This document shows positions 1-8,551 of a DNA stretch of 64,000 bases, one piece after another. The DNA comes from Methanobrevibacter thaueri (GTDB lineage Archaea > Methanobacteriota > Methanobacteria > Methanobacteriales > Methanobacteriaceae): positions 90,458 through 154,457 of the forward strand of contig NZ_MZGS01000017.1 of the NCBI RefSeq assembly GCF_003111625.1, given 5' to 3'. The position numbers and the translations under genes are program-made. Below the pieces are notes generated by a model. The model saw only the letters and a program-made list of their open reading frames with translations, made no database searches and had not been told where the DNA came from. Position 1 is the first letter of the stretch, and the number at the start of each line of letters is the position of its first letter.

Positions 1-1
1 A

Positions 2-460
2 TTGGACACCCTTCACCCGCAACTTAGAAAAACCTGCGAAGCGCTTGAGAGAAAACTTAATAGCGAGGAATTCAATGTCTTCAAGGCCGATTACTGGAGC
101 GATGAGGTTGAAAAATGTGTCATTCTGCTTGAAATGACCACATCAAAGATCAATAGCGTAAAGGTCAATGTCGGGCCGAAGGTCTTTATCACACAGGCCT
201 GCGAGAACTTTGCCGCAAAATACGGCCGTCAGAACTGTTATGTCCAGGGAGATTTCCTGGTGCACACACAGGAGAGGGAATTCAACGATGCACGTGACTT
301 GATATCTCATATCTTTACAAAGGAACACATAGGTCTGATTAAGGTGGGAAAGAACCTCAAGAACATTATCATAAACACATTCGAATTCATTGACATTGAG
401 GAAGTGGATGAAGAATTCCTGGACGATTTCCTGAATCCCGGCCAATATATTGTAAGATGA
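2..460 (+). CDS. cca: CCA-adding enzyme (tRNA nucleotidyltransferase), C-terminal part
   Basis: Only the last ~152 residues are present; the frame is open to the window edge, so the TTG at position 2 is almost certainly not the start. The segment resembles the tail domain of archaeal class I CCA-adding enzymes: a VGPKVF stretch, then AAKYGRQNCYVQGD, then EFNDARDLISHIF, matching the family's pattern of gPpv...F..kY, an aromatic-rich strand and a tyDAr..l helix. The enzyme adds or repairs the 3'-CCA of tRNA in the cytoplasm. The catalytic head would lie upstream of the window. The call rests on recognising the tail only. Confidence 0.72.
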   Translation: MDTLHPQLRKTCEALERKLNSEEFNVFKADYWSDEVEKCVILLEMTTSKINSVKVNVGPKVFITQACENFAAKYGRQNCYVQGDFLVHTQEREFNDARDLISHIFTKEHIGLIKVGKNLKNIIINTFEFIDIEEVDEEFLDDFLNPGQYIVR

Positions 461-482
461 AATTTTTTCTAAACGTGATAAC

Positions 483-824
483 ATGAGCGATAAAACCCTG
501 TACGATTTTGAAAACGAAAATATGGATGACTATGAACTCATAGAAAGGAAGGCATTCAGAAAAGCCGTAGAGCTCAACGACAAGCTGATAGATGCCAAGA
601 CAATTCTTGAGGAAATCACATATGATTGGGATGAGTACATCAAGTTTCTAGAGGATGAAAGGATTTCAAAATACTGTGAGTTCAAGTGTCAGGAGACTAT
701 AGACTTTGATGAGGAGCTATTGAATGCAATAGCCCAGACACTTAAACAGTCTTTAAATAATACCAATAAAGCCATTGCATATAATTCAAAAAAAATTAAA
801 ATTAATCGTGTTATTGATGGATAA
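483..824 (+). CDS. Small acidic hypothetical protein
   Basis: A 113-residue protein that I do not recognise. It is rich in Asp, Glu and Lys, has no membrane segment or signal peptide, and looks mostly helical. Two Cys residues (YCEFKC) lie near the middle. It starts 22 bases after the CCA-adding enzyme on the same strand and is probably co-transcribed with it. ATG at 483 is the first start in frame. Confidence 0.6.
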   Translation: MSDKTLYDFENENMDDYELIERKAFRKAVELNDKLIDAKTILEEITYDWDEYIKFLEDERISKYCEFKCQETIDFDEELLNAIAQTLKQSLNNTNKAIAYNSKKIKINRVIDG

Positions 825-868
825 TTTTATAGAAAATTTTATTATATTCAAAATGTAAAATATAAATT

Positions 869-1420
869 ATGTCAGAGATTAAAAAACTCACTGCCGATGT
901 CGATGCCGAGGAATATTATAAAAACTATGTTGATTTTGAAAAGTTCTCCAAGCTCTGCATCGAAGAACAGGAAATGTTGGGATACAACTGGAGCTATCCT
1001 CCATTCGATTTTGATGTAGATGAGTTATGGCATTCTTTCAATAAATTAAAGATTATTGCTTTTAAAATAGATTTTTCCAAGGAAGAACTGGAACATACCT
1101 TTGAAGAGCGAGAACTGGAATTCGTTTTGAAAAGGTTTGAACGCATCAAAGGCAGATTGATGAATGACATATACATGCTGGAAAATGAGGATTCCCAGGG
1201 ATTGTTTTTAGGAAAGTGCAACATGTGCATGAGATGCACACGGGAATTCGGCCTGCCGTGCAAGATGCCGGTGAAAATGAGATATCCGCTTGAAGCTCTC
1301 GGTGCGGATGTGGACAGGACCGTTGAAGACATTTTCGGTTATAAAATACTTTACGCTCATGATGGTAAACTGCCTGAATATCTTATATTCGTAGGCGGTC
1401 TGCTTTATGATAAAAAATAG
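869..1420 (+). CDS. DUF2284 predicted metal-binding protein
   Basis: This 183-residue protein carries the Cys-rich signature of DUF2284 near residues 110-135: C-x2-C-x2-C followed by a Cys (KCNMCMRCTREFGLPC). Downstream are the RYPLEALG segment and the family's hydrophobic C-terminal GGLLYDKK. Cys spacing like this suggests a bound metal or Fe-S cluster; no reaction is established for the family. It abuts npdG, whose ribosome-binding site overlaps its stop codon, so the two are probably co-expressed. Confidence 0.8.
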   Translation: MSEIKKLTADVDAEEYYKNYVDFEKFSKLCIEEQEMLGYNWSYPPFDFDVDELWHSFNKLKIIAFKIDFSKEELEHTFEERELEFVLKRFERIKGRLMNDIYMLENEDSQGLFLGKCNMCMRCTREFGLPCKMPVKMRYPLEALGADVDRTVEDIFGYKILYAHDGKLPEYLIFVGGLLYDKK

Positions 1421-1429
1421 GTGGTAAAA

Positions 1430-2116
1430 ATGAAAGTCAGTGTAATAGGTGGAACCGGACCTCAAGGATTAGGTATAGCCGAAAGATTGGCAATTGCAGG
1501 TGTTGAAGTAATTGTCGGATCTAGAAAAGAAGAAAAAGCTTTAGACGTAGTCGCAAAGGCAAAAGAAGACCTTGCAGACTATGACTTGAACATGGTTGGA
1601 ATGGCAAACGAAGATGCTGCAAAAGAAGGTGACGTATTAATCCTCACAGTACCTTTAGCTGCTCAAAAACCAACTGTAGAAGGAATCAAGGAATTCTGTA
1701 AAGACAAAATCGTCATGGATGCAACCGTACCATTAGAAACAGCAATCGGCGGAAAACCATTCAGATTTGTTGACCTCATGGAAGGATCAGCAGCTGAAAG
1801 AACTGCAAAAATACTAGAAGGAACCGGTGCAAAAGTAATCTGTGCATTCTGTAACATTTCAAACTCTCACCTAGCAAACATCCCAGAAGAAATCGACTGT
1901 GACTGTTTGATTGCAGGTGATGACGCAGAAGCAAAAGCTACTGCAGCCGAAATCATTGACAAAATCCCAGGTATCAAAACCATCGATACAGGTATATTGG
2001 AAAAAGCAAGAATCATTGAAAAAATCACACCATTATTGATTGGATTGAACATCAAGTACAAATCCCACTATGGCGGATTAAGAATCACTGGTATTCCTGC
2101 TTTGGACAAAGACTAA
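1430..2116 (+). CDS. npdG: F420-dependent NADP reductase
   Basis: Transfers hydride between reduced coenzyme F420 and NADP+, supplying NADPH in methanogens. The N-terminus is a Rossmann fold with GGTGPQG at residues 7-13 and the NADP-phosphate-binding GSRKEEKA segment; the F420-side region includes FCNISNSHLA. Length (228 aa) matches the family. ATG at 1430 was chosen over the in-frame GTG at 1421 because GGTGG at 1420-1424 is then a well-spaced ribosome-binding site. Codon use is strongly biased (GGA, GCA, AAA, ATC), as in highly expressed genes, unlike the neighbours. Confidence 0.93.
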   Translation: MKVSVIGGTGPQGLGIAERLAIAGVEVIVGSRKEEKALDVVAKAKEDLADYDLNMVGMANEDAAKEGDVLILTVPLAAQKPTVEGIKEFCKDKIVMDATVPLETAIGGKPFRFVDLMEGSAAERTAKILEGTGAKVICAFCNISNSHLANIPEEIDCDCLIAGDDAEAKATAAEIIDKIPGIKTIDTGILEKARIIEKITPLLIGLNIKYKSHYGGLRITGIPALDKD

Positions 2117-2126
2117 CTTGATTGAC

Positions 2127-2603
2127 ATGGATTCATTTGAGGCATTAATCGGAAAGAGCATTAATGAAGTAACCTTAAATGAATCACCAAATTTTTTTTT
2201 AGCGCCGCTTAAATACTCCCTTAAGCGTTGCGGCAGACGATATCCCGCTACAAAATATAGGCTGGTAGATATTGATTATTTTGATTTAATCTCCTTTTCT
2301 GAACTGTTCAAGCGTGAGGCAATAATGATTATCTGGTATGATGACGAGGATATCATAACGGATTTGGAAATCTATTATCTCAGCAATGACTTTGATATAC
2401 TTTTTAAGGACTATTACTTCATCAAGAAGGCCATTGACAATGGCGAGGCCCATAACCTGACGGAAGGGGACACGACTTATCTTGGCGCTGCACGGATTAA
2501 TGAGAAGGTGCCTCAACCAAACAGCGACAGGCTGGCAAACAAACGTGAATTTGTTTTGAAAAAGAAGTATCTTCAGAAGATAATTAATGAAATGGGCTAT
2601 TGA
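2127..2603 (+). CDS. Hypothetical protein
   Basis: A 158-residue protein that I do not recognise. It has no signal peptide or membrane span and contains several Tyr/Asp-rich segments (YRLVDIDYFDLISF, WYDDEDIITDLEIYYL). ATG at 2127 is preferred; an in-frame TTG at 2118, two bases after the npdG stop, would add three residues. It ends three bases before a convergent regulator gene. Close spacing suggests read-through from npdG. Confidence 0.65.
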   Translation: MDSFEALIGKSINEVTLNESPNFFLAPLKYSLKRCGRRYPATKYRLVDIDYFDLISFSELFKREAIMIIWYDDEDIITDLEIYYLSNDFDILFKDYYFIKKAIDNGEAHNLTEGDTTYLGAARINEKVPQPNSDRLANKREFVLKKKYLQKIINEMGY

Positions 2604-2605
2604 TT

Positions 2606-2896
2606 TCAATTTTTTAATTTCTCTTCATGTGTTTTAATGTAATCTAAAACCTTTTCTCCCTCTTCGGTAAGTGAATACAGTCTTCCTTTGCGGAGATCCG
2701 GTGTGGCACAATAAATCAAATCAATTTTTCTTAATTGGGACAATAGATTACTGATGTGGTTGGTCTTGACGTTAATTGCTTTCCCAATCTCTTTTGGAGT
2801 ATGATATTCGTTATCCAAAAAGAGGATTATGTTTTTCCTATGCTCTGATGCCAGAACATAAGCGATTTTTTCTAATTGTACATCATCATTTGGCAT
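2606..2896 (-). CDS. Winged-helix (ArsR/MarR-like) transcriptional regulator
   Basis: This 96-residue protein is essentially one winged-helix domain. It begins with a helix ending in EHRKNIILFLDNE, followed by the helix-turn-helix TPKEIGKAINVKTNHISNLLSQLRKIDLI and the wing KGRLYSLTEEGEKVLDYI. No metal-binding Cys cluster is evident. It is divergently oriented to the TIGR04076 gene at 3027, and an inverted repeat in the shared 130-bp region may be its operator. The regulated target is inferred from position only. Confidence 0.82.
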   Translation of the reverse strand: MPNDDVQLEKIAYVLASEHRKNIILFLDNEYHTPKEIGKAINVKTNHISNLLSQLRKIDLIYCATPDLRKGRLYSLTEEGEKVLDYIKTHEEKLKN

Positions 2897-2935
2897 TATA
2901 GATATTTTAGTTTAACTTAAAAGGCATTGATATAT

Positions 2936-2963
2936 ATAATGTTGTACCTATATATTACATTAT
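2936..2963. promoter_or_regulatory. Inverted repeat in divergent promoter (putative operator)
   Basis: ATAATGT at 2936-2942 and its exact complement ACATTAT at 2957-2963 flank a 14-bp TATA-like spacer (TGTACCTATATATT). The site sits between the winged-helix gene and the TIGR04076 gene, so binding could control both. The AT-rich background makes short repeats common. Confidence 0.35.
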
Positions 2964-3026
2964 TAGCAAATTTATTACACATCTTTTTCTATTAATGTTA
3001 TTAATCATTAAAACAAACAGTTAATC

Positions 3027-3356
3027 ATGAAAAAAGTAAAAATCACCATATTGAAAACAACCCTTCAGGAAGACCTGGCAAAGGAGTACGGAGTTGACGG
3101 CCTCACAACATGTCCTCTTATGAAAGAGGGAGAGGTGTATTATGCCGATTATGCAAGGCCTGAAGGATTTTGCGATGAGGCCTGGAAGGCAATATATCAG
3201 TATGTATTCGCATTGGCCCATGGAGCCAGTGAAATCTGGTATTATTCCGACTGGATTAAGACTCCCGGCGTTGCAATCGTTTCCTGCAACGATGGGTTGA
3301 GGCCGGTGATAATGAAATTAGAAGCGACTGAAATCGAAGCCCTTCCGGAGGAGTGA
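3027..3356 (+). CDS. TIGR04076 family protein
   Basis: This 109-residue protein matches the small TIGR04076 family: an N-terminal KVKITILKTT strand, then YGVDGLTTCPLMKEGE, then ARPEGFCDEAWKAIYQYVFALAHGA, and SCNDGLRPVIMKLE near the end. Conserved Cys residues occur at CP, FCDEAW and SCNDG. The family has no settled function. It lies opposite a winged-helix regulator and is followed by a zinc-ribbon gene whose start overlaps its end, indicating an operon. Confidence 0.75.
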   Translation: MKKVKITILKTTLQEDLAKEYGVDGLTTCPLMKEGEVYYADYARPEGFCDEAWKAIYQYVFALAHGASEIWYYSDWIKTPGVAIVSCNDGLRPVIMKLEATEIEALPEE

Positions 3357-3358
3357 TC

Positions 3359-3979
3359 ATGCCAACCTGTCCCAATTGCGGCAGCTACATCCCCTTGGGA
3401 AATCATTCATGCAGCTGCGGAACCACAATCAGATATGACGATGATGATGAGGACTACGAGGAACAGTCAAGACGTGCAAGTCACGCTGAAGCTTTAATTT
3501 GGCTGAAAAAACAGGCAGAAGCCAAAAGAAGAAGCGAAAACCCTTATGACAATGACCTTTTAAATGAGCTTCATCATGAAGGCGCTCCGTCGAAGATGCT
3601 TGACAAAATGAGTGAGGGACTATGGCTTTTGAACAACAACTACGGCCTTGAATGGGATGATTATGAATTTCTGGACCCTCTCCTAATTTTCATTCTCAAG
3701 AAGCATCATGATTACTTTGACGTGAAAATAAGGGCGAAATATAATGTAGAAAGCGTATACAATGAGGTTGTTCTGCTTGAGGACACGATCATTCCTGATT
3801 TTACAAGACTCTACTCAAATGACCAGTTCAAAAAAATAGTTAGGGAAATGGAAGAGAAGACTGATTCCAAGTTCCATTTCTGCAGGGTGGTTATCATAGG
3901 TTATGAGTTCATGGTTTCCGCCGTTTTCGACGATAGGGGATACATTGTCGATTTTGAAAACATGCGGCTAGTCGAATAG
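3359..3979 (+). CDS. Zinc-ribbon hypothetical protein
   Basis: This 206-residue protein opens with a zinc-ribbon (CPNCGSY at residues ~3-9, then CSCG about ten residues later). An acidic linker (DDDDEDYEE) and a helical body without a recognised domain follow. ATG at 3359 is chosen because GGAG at 3347-3350 is well placed; an in-frame GTG at 3353 overlaps the previous stop. Its last 12 bases overlap the end of the convergent CAT-like gene. Confidence 0.7.
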   Translation: MPTCPNCGSYIPLGNHSCSCGTTIRYDDDDEDYEEQSRRASHAEALIWLKKQAEAKRRSENPYDNDLLNELHHEGAPSKMLDKMSEGLWLLNNNYGLEWDDYEFLDPLLIFILKKHHDYFDVKIRAKYNVESVYNEVVLLEDTIIPDFTRLYSNDQFKKIVREMEEKTDSKFHFCRVVIIGYEFMVSAVFDDRGYIVDFENMRLVE

Positions 3980-4600
3980 TTCGCCGTCAAACTCTTTTTG
4001 CGCATTTTCAAAGAAGTATCCAAGTTCACGCCCGTTCACGAATATGTGTGAAACGGTGATTGAAACGCTCATTTCGTATTTTTCATTCACTTTTCCCCAT
4101 GTTATCAGGGGCTGGATTGCGTTTCCGTAGACCACGCAGTTGGTGAGTGTGTCGAAATCGATCCATGGTATGCAGGATAGGTTTACGATGTTTGTCCTGT
4201 CCCTGTCCTCCATTTCAATGAAAAAGCCTTCCTTTTCACCGCATAGAATATCGGCAGACAACTCCTTCACATAGTCATGCCATTGGATGATGTCATCAAA
4301 TTCCTGAGGTGTTTTAACTCGCATTTCACGATATATATCATTGTCCTCATCCATTATCGGACTTACACCTTCAAGCTCTTCATATTCGATGACCTTGCCG
4401 TCAATTATTCTTCTTCTGAGTTCGGGAACGCTGTTTGTGGCGTTCAAAAGGCAGCCCAGGCTCATTATGAAAAATGATTTTTCATTTTCATGACACCAGT
4501 TCCATAGCTTTTCCACATTTATTCTTGCGGATATTGCGTATCTGGTTGAAAGGAAGTTTATAAACGGATTTTCTTCTAAATTAAATTCAATTTCTCTCAT
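3968..4600 (-). CDS. Chloramphenicol acetyltransferase-like acyltransferase
   Basis: At 210 residues this is the size of a CAT trimer subunit. Visible landmarks are the N-terminal NPFINFL...RYAISARINVEKLW region, NLSCIPWIDFDTL in the middle, and the C-terminal VSITVSHIFVNGRELGYFF, which aligns with the CAT catalytic motif H-x3-D-G. His185 is present, but the Asp of the motif is Asn here (HIFVNG). The family transfers acetyl from acetyl-CoA to a hydroxyl. Whether chloramphenicol is a substrate cannot be inferred. Confidence 0.78.
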   Translation of the reverse strand: MREIEFNLEENPFINFLSTRYAISARINVEKLWNWCHENEKSFFIMSLGCLLNATNSVPELRRRIIDGKVIEYEELEGVSPIMDEDNDIYREMRVKTPQEFDDIIQWHDYVKELSADILCGEKEGFFIEMEDRDRTNIVNLSCIPWIDFDTLTNCVVYGNAIQPLITWGKVNEKYEMSVSITVSHIFVNGRELGYFFENAQKEFDGELFD

Positions 4601-4674
4601 TGGATAACCTTAATCTTTTTATATTATTTATAATTATATATAATATTGTATAAATCTTATATGGTTTTGTTAAA

Positions 4675-6006
4675 ATGAAAGTAGTAATTGTAGGTGGAGG
4701 AGCTGGAGGAATATCCACAGCTTCCAATATACGTAAATTAGATAAAGAGATTGAGATAACAGTTCTCACAAGAGACAACAAGGTGGCATACTCTCCATGT
4801 GCCATTCCTTATGTACTGTCCGGAAAGATAGAATCTTTCGACGACATCATCATGAGGACTCCTGAAGACTACAAGGAAAAGGACATTGACGTTATCACAG
4901 AAGTAGAAGTAACCGAGGTTGACTCAGACAAAAAGACAGTCACCTATGAGAAAAACGGCAAGAAAACAGTCATGGATTACGATAAACTGGTTTTAGCAAC
5001 TGGTGGAAATCCGTTTGTGCCTCCTATGCAGGGAGTGGAACTGGATGGAGTTTTCAGAATCCGCAACATCGACGACGGTATGAGGGTACAGGAAGCTATG
5101 AAGGATGCAAAAAGTGCCATCGTAACCGGTGCGGGATTGATAGGTATTGAAATTGCCTATGCACTCAAGCAGCAAGGCTTGGATGTAATCCTAAGTGAAA
5201 TGTTGCCTCAAATCGTTCCAAGATCACTTGACAAGGACATGTCAGACATATTGGTGAAATATCTTGAGATGGAAGGAATCCAAGTCGTTTTAGGAAAACC
5301 TATCACCAAGCTGATTGGTGAGACTAAAGTAGAAAAGGCATGCTTCGGCGATGAGGAAATCTATGACGCAGACATGGTAATCATGGCAACAGGTGTAAGG
5401 GCCGAGTTGGACCTTGCAAGAATGGCAGGATGTGAAATCGGAAGATGGGCAATTCTTGTAAATGACAGGATGGAAACCTCAGTTGAAGACGTTTACGCAG
5501 TCGGGGACTGTGTTGAATCCAAGGATTTGATTTTAGGTTCAAACACCATTTCACAATTGGGTACCACTGCAGTTCGCGAATCAAAAACATTGGCCCGTAC
5601 AATATGCGGCAAGAAATCCAAATTCAATCCGGTATTGAACTCAATGGTGTCAAAAGTCGGTAAATTGGAATTCGGTGCAGTTGGATACACAACAAGTTTC
5701 GCTCAACAAAACCGTATCAGGCCTGTAGTTCAAAAGGTACAAGCACTTACAAGAGCACGTTACTATCCAAATGCAAAACCAATGGATATTAAGGTTATAT
5801 GTGATGGAAACGGAACCATTATAGGCTGTCAAATCATAGCAGAGGAAAGAGTAGCAGAAAGAATCGATACAATGACATTGGCAATTACAGAAGGTTTGAC
5901 CTGCTTTGATTTGAGCAATATGGAATTTGCCTACGCACCGCCTGTATCAATGGTTACAGACCCATTAATCTTAGCAGTTGAAGAAGTAAGCAAAAAATTT
6001 AATTAA
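4675..6006 (+). CDS. CoA-disulfide reductase / NADH oxidase-type FAD oxidoreductase
   Basis: A 443-residue pyridine-nucleotide disulfide oxidoreductase. FAD binding is shown by GGGAGG at residues 7-12 and YAVGDC at 274-279. A second Rossmann motif (GAGLIGIEIA) binds NAD(P)H. Cys42 in YSPCAIPYVLSG is the single redox Cys typical of CoA-disulfide reductases, NADH oxidases and NADH peroxidases. The C-terminal dimerisation domain contains ALTRARYYPNAKPM. It is followed 12 bases later by an Mrp-type ATPase, so the two form an operon. The electron acceptor (CoA disulfide, oxygen, peroxide or polysulfide) cannot be told from sequence. Confidence 0.88.
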   Translation: MKVVIVGGGAGGISTASNIRKLDKEIEITVLTRDNKVAYSPCAIPYVLSGKIESFDDIIMRTPEDYKEKDIDVITEVEVTEVDSDKKTVTYEKNGKKTVMDYDKLVLATGGNPFVPPMQGVELDGVFRIRNIDDGMRVQEAMKDAKSAIVTGAGLIGIEIAYALKQQGLDVILSEMLPQIVPRSLDKDMSDILVKYLEMEGIQVVLGKPITKLIGETKVEKACFGDEEIYDADMVIMATGVRAELDLARMAGCEIGRWAILVNDRMETSVEDVYAVGDCVESKDLILGSNTISQLGTTAVRESKTLARTICGKKSKFNPVLNSMVSKVGKLEFGAVGYTTSFAQQNRIRPVVQKVQALTRARYYPNAKPMDIKVICDGNGTIIGCQIIAEERVAERIDTMTLAITEGLTCFDLSNMEFAYAPPVSMVTDPLILAVEEVSKKFN

Positions 6007-6018
6007 GGAGGAGATTTA

Positions 6019-6996
6019 ATGGCAGAACATGGTCAAGGACATGGCCATCATGGTCACGGGGGTCAGATGACTCCTGAACAACAAATGCAAATGATTCAGC
6101 AAGACATAAGACTTGCAAAGAATTTAGGTCAAATCAAGCATAAGATTGTAGTAATGAGTGGAAAGGGAGGAGTAGGAAAATCTACAGTGGCTGCAAACAT
6201 TGCAGAGACATTACAGGCTATGGGCTACAAGACAGGTATCCTGGATGCGGATATTCACGGACCAAACGTCCCTAAGATGCTCGGTATCGAAATGCTTGAA
6301 GAGGAATTCAACCAATATCAATTTGATAAATTTAAAGAACTTGTTGAAGCTGGTCTTGACACCAGCCTGCCTGAAGAGGAACAACGAGAATATATTGAAA
6401 ATCAAAGGAAGGAATACCAGCATTCCATTTTCCCTGTTACAACCGCAAGTGGATTGAAAGTAATGTCAATGGCATTTCTCATCGATGCGTTGGACAGGCC
6501 TATCATCTGGAGAGGACCTCAAAAAACCGGTGCAATCAAGCAGCTGGTTTCCGACTGCCACTGGGGAAAACTTGACTTTTTAATCATTGACAATCCGCCT
6601 GGAACTGGGGACGAACCTTTAACAGTTCTTCAAACCATTCCTGAAGCCGATTTGGTATTGATGGTCACCACACCTAACGTCGTTTCACAGGAAGACGTAT
6701 TGAAATGCGTTAAAATGGTTGAAATGATGAACATCAAAAACATTGGTCTCATCGAAAACATGGCATACTATATCTGTCCTCACTGTAATGAGAAGCTCAA
6801 CATATTCGGTGAAGGCAACGGTGAAAAGTTCGCAGAGGAAATGGAAATCACCTACTTGGGCGATTTGCCAATTGAAGAAAAGGTTTCCGATGCCCCTAAT
6901 AAGGAAGGTACAATTTCCGTTCTTGACCCTTCAGATGAAGTGTCCAAGAGATTTGTGGAAATCATTGAAGATATTAAAAAAGAGTTTTTAGAGTAA
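6019..6996 (+). CDS. Mrp/NBP35-type Fe-S cluster carrier ATPase
   Basis: A 325-residue P-loop ATPase of the ApbC/Nbp35 family that delivers Fe-S clusters to apoproteins. The P-loop GKGGVGKST is at residues 48-56, the Fe-S-bridging CPHC at 253-256, and DNPPGTGDE is typical of the family. The N-terminus is His- and Gly-rich (HGQGHGHHGHGG), suggesting extra metal binding. Compared with short homologues there is an acidic insertion of about 45 residues after the MLGIE segment (around residues 95-140). A good ribosome-binding site (GGAGGAG) precedes ATG 6019. Confidence 0.92.
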   Translation: MAEHGQGHGHHGHGGQMTPEQQMQMIQQDIRLAKNLGQIKHKIVVMSGKGGVGKSTVAANIAETLQAMGYKTGILDADIHGPNVPKMLGIEMLEEEFNQYQFDKFKELVEAGLDTSLPEEEQREYIENQRKEYQHSIFPVTTASGLKVMSMAFLIDALDRPIIWRGPQKTGAIKQLVSDCHWGKLDFLIIDNPPGTGDEPLTVLQTIPEADLVLMVTTPNVVSQEDVLKCVKMVEMMNIKNIGLIENMAYYICPHCNEKLNIFGEGNGEKFAEEMEITYLGDLPIEEKVSDAPNKEGTISVLDPSDEVSKRFVEIIEDIKKEFLE

Positions 6997-7383
6997 GCTA
7001 GTGTTTATAATATAGCTTACGCTACTAATGTTTACAAGGTATCCTAAGAAATTAGGATCCTCTTTTAATTTTTTGAAATAATCTAGTTTTTCTATTATGT
7101 ATTCCTTGTTCTCATCCATCACGTTCAGGGAGAAGTACTGCATGCCCAGGGTGTATTCCCTTTCGTCGGTGAATATCGGCACGATATATTCGTCATCATT
7201 GCCGTATGGGATTTTAACGGGTTCATTATCCTCGATTGAAATGATGAACTGGTTGTCCTGGATGTATTCCTTCATGTCCTGTTCTATTTTTAGGATTGCT
7301 TCCTCATTGCCGTTCTCGCCCTGCATGTAGGCAAGATTTATCAGGTTTTTGAATTCAGGGTGTTTTATTTCTTCAAGTTTCAT
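6988..7383 (-). CDS. SseB-like domain protein (paralogue 1)
   Basis: This 131-residue acidic protein carries the SseB N-terminal-domain core EYIVPIFTDEREYTLGMQYFSL, followed by a region where the family normally ends in a hydrophobic NP-type strand (GYLVNISSVSYII). It belongs to a set of four such proteins between 7 and 10 kb, all on the minus strand, with MsrAB among them. The domain has no established biochemical role. Its last bases overlap the 3' end of the convergent Mrp gene. Confidence 0.65.
   Translation of the reverse strand: MKLEEIKHPEFKNLINLAYMQGENGNEEAILKIEQDMKEYIQDNQFIISIEDNEPVKIPYGNDDEYIVPIFTDEREYTLGMQYFSLNVMDENKEYIIEKLDYFKKLKEDPNFLGYLVNISSVSYIINTSLL
6993..7020. terminator. Hairpin at the convergent gene ends
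   Basis: GTAAGCTA (6993-7000) and TAGCTTAC (7013-7020) form a perfect 8-bp inverted repeat covering the stop region of the Mrp gene and the 3' end of the convergent SseB-like gene. It may end transcription from either side, although no long T-tract follows directly. Confidence 0.4.
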
Positions 7384-7396
7384 TGTATCATTATTT

Positions 7397-8302
7397 CTAT
7401 TTTTTGTTATTTAACAATTCATCTTTTGGTATGAATTTCAATGCTGCAGAGTTTATGCAGTACCTTGGACTTCCTCCAGGTCCGTCATCAAAGAGATGGC
7501 CCAGATGTGAGTTTGACTTTGCGCTTCTAACCTCTATTCGTGTTGTGCCGTGTGAGAAGTCCCTGTGCTTTTTAATCACATCATCAGAAACTGGCCTTGA
7601 AAATGCCGGCCATCCGCATCCTGAGTCGAACTTGTCCTCTGAAGAGAAGAGAACTTCACCGTTTACAACGTCTACATACACACCATCTTCAAAAAAGTCA
7701 TCATACTTTCCACTGAATGGCGGTTCTGTCATAGAAAGCTGTGTTATTTCATACTCTTCACGAGTCAAGTGGTCGAATTCTTCATCGTCTATTAAATTTA
7801 AATCAACATGACAATAGCCCTGCGGATTCCTTTCAAGATACTTCTGATGATAGTCCTCGGCAGGATAGAAATTGCCTATTGCACGGGCCTCGACAACAAT
7901 CCTTTTTGATGACTCCTTCTGTTTTTGCCTCAGGAAATTGATGACGGTGTCCCTTTGTGACTCCTCCTGCCAGTAGATTCCTGTTCTGTACTGGGTTCCG
8001 ATGTCTGCACCCTGACGATTTTTGCTGTACGGATCGATAATCCTGAAAAAATTCTCAAGGATTTCCTCCAGGGAGATTATTTTCGGGTTGTAGGTTGCCT
8101 TGACCGTTTCGGCATGGCCTGTCCTTCCGCTGCAAACCTTTTCATATGTTGGTGCAAGGTCATTGCCGTTGGCATAGCCAACCTCGGTGGAGTTGACTCC
8201 CTTCAATCTGGAAATGAATGCCTCAACGCCCCAAAAGCACCCTCCCGCCAGATAGATTACTTGCTGTTTTTCAAACATGTTTAATTGTTTGTTGTTAAAC
8301 AT
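7397..8302 (-). CDS. msrAB: Fused peptide methionine sulfoxide reductase MsrA-MsrB
   Basis: One 301-residue chain repairs both S- and R-methionine sulfoxide. The MsrA domain comes first, with the catalytic GCFWG at residues 21-25 (Cys22) and an [13 protein letters not shown] segment. The MsrB domain follows from about residue 175, with SGCGWPAF and the catalytic [11 protein letters not shown] (Cys282). The four Zn-binding Cys of many MsrB proteins are absent (the first CxxC position reads VYVDVVNGE), as in bacterial A-B fusions. A second possible start is Met9 at 8278; neither has a clear ribosome-binding site. The SseB-like neighbours may belong to the same stress response. Confidence 0.93.
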   Translation of the reverse strand: MFNNKQLNMFEKQQVIYLAGGCFWGVEAFISRLKGVNSTEVGYANGNDLAPTYEKVCSGRTGHAETVKATYNPKIISLEEILENFFRIIDPYSKNRQGADIGTQYRTGIYWQEESQRDTVINFLRQKQKESSKRIVVEARAIGNFYPAEDYHQKYLERNPQGYCHVDLNLIDDEEFDHLTREEYEITQLSMTEPPFSGKYDDFFEDGVYVDVVNGEVLFSSEDKFDSGCGWPAFSRPVSDDVIKKHRDFSHGTTRIEVRSAKSNSHLGHLFDDGPGGSPRYCINSAALKFIPKDELLNNKK

Positions 8303-8356
8303 AAAATATTTTTATTAGGTAAATTAAAATGTATAGTATATACTGGAGGAAATTTA

Positions 8357-8551
8357 ATGTTTTACAGTACAATAATGAAAATCGATTCAATTGACAGATT
8401 AAGAGACATAAGGGACGCATTGCTTGTGGAACAAGGAATCAACCCAACCCGTCAAGGTGAACAGGCCATTAAGGTAGTAGTTGAAAGAATTGATGAAATC
8501 CAAGCTACTTTAGACAAATCTGCCACTAAAAACTTAAACAGACGTAAGTGA
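8357..8551 (+). CDS. Small conserved hypothetical protein
   Basis: A 64-residue protein with no recognised domain. It looks helical and charged (IDSIDRLRDIRDALLVEQGI...). ATG at 8357 is preferred over the upstream in-frame ATG at 8285 because GGAGG at 8345-8349 is a strong, well-spaced ribosome-binding site; the upstream extension is also un-protein-like and overlaps msrAB. The next gene overlaps its stop codon. Confidence 0.68.
   Translation: MFYSTIMKIDSIDRLRDIRDALLVEQGINPTRQGEQAIKVVVERIDEIQATLDKSATKNLNRRK

Noticed and set aside
2..4. TTG at position 2 as the start of the first gene
   Set aside because: The frame runs off the window edge and the protein lacks the whole catalytic head, so the real start is upstream.
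6743..6991. Second-frame open stretches inside the Mrp gene
   Set aside because: They overlap a clear P-loop ATPase on the same strand and show no family features.
8285..8356. Upstream extension of the 64-residue protein from ATG 8285
   Set aside because: It would overlap msrAB on the other strand and lacks a ribosome-binding site, while ATG 8357 has a strong GGAGG.
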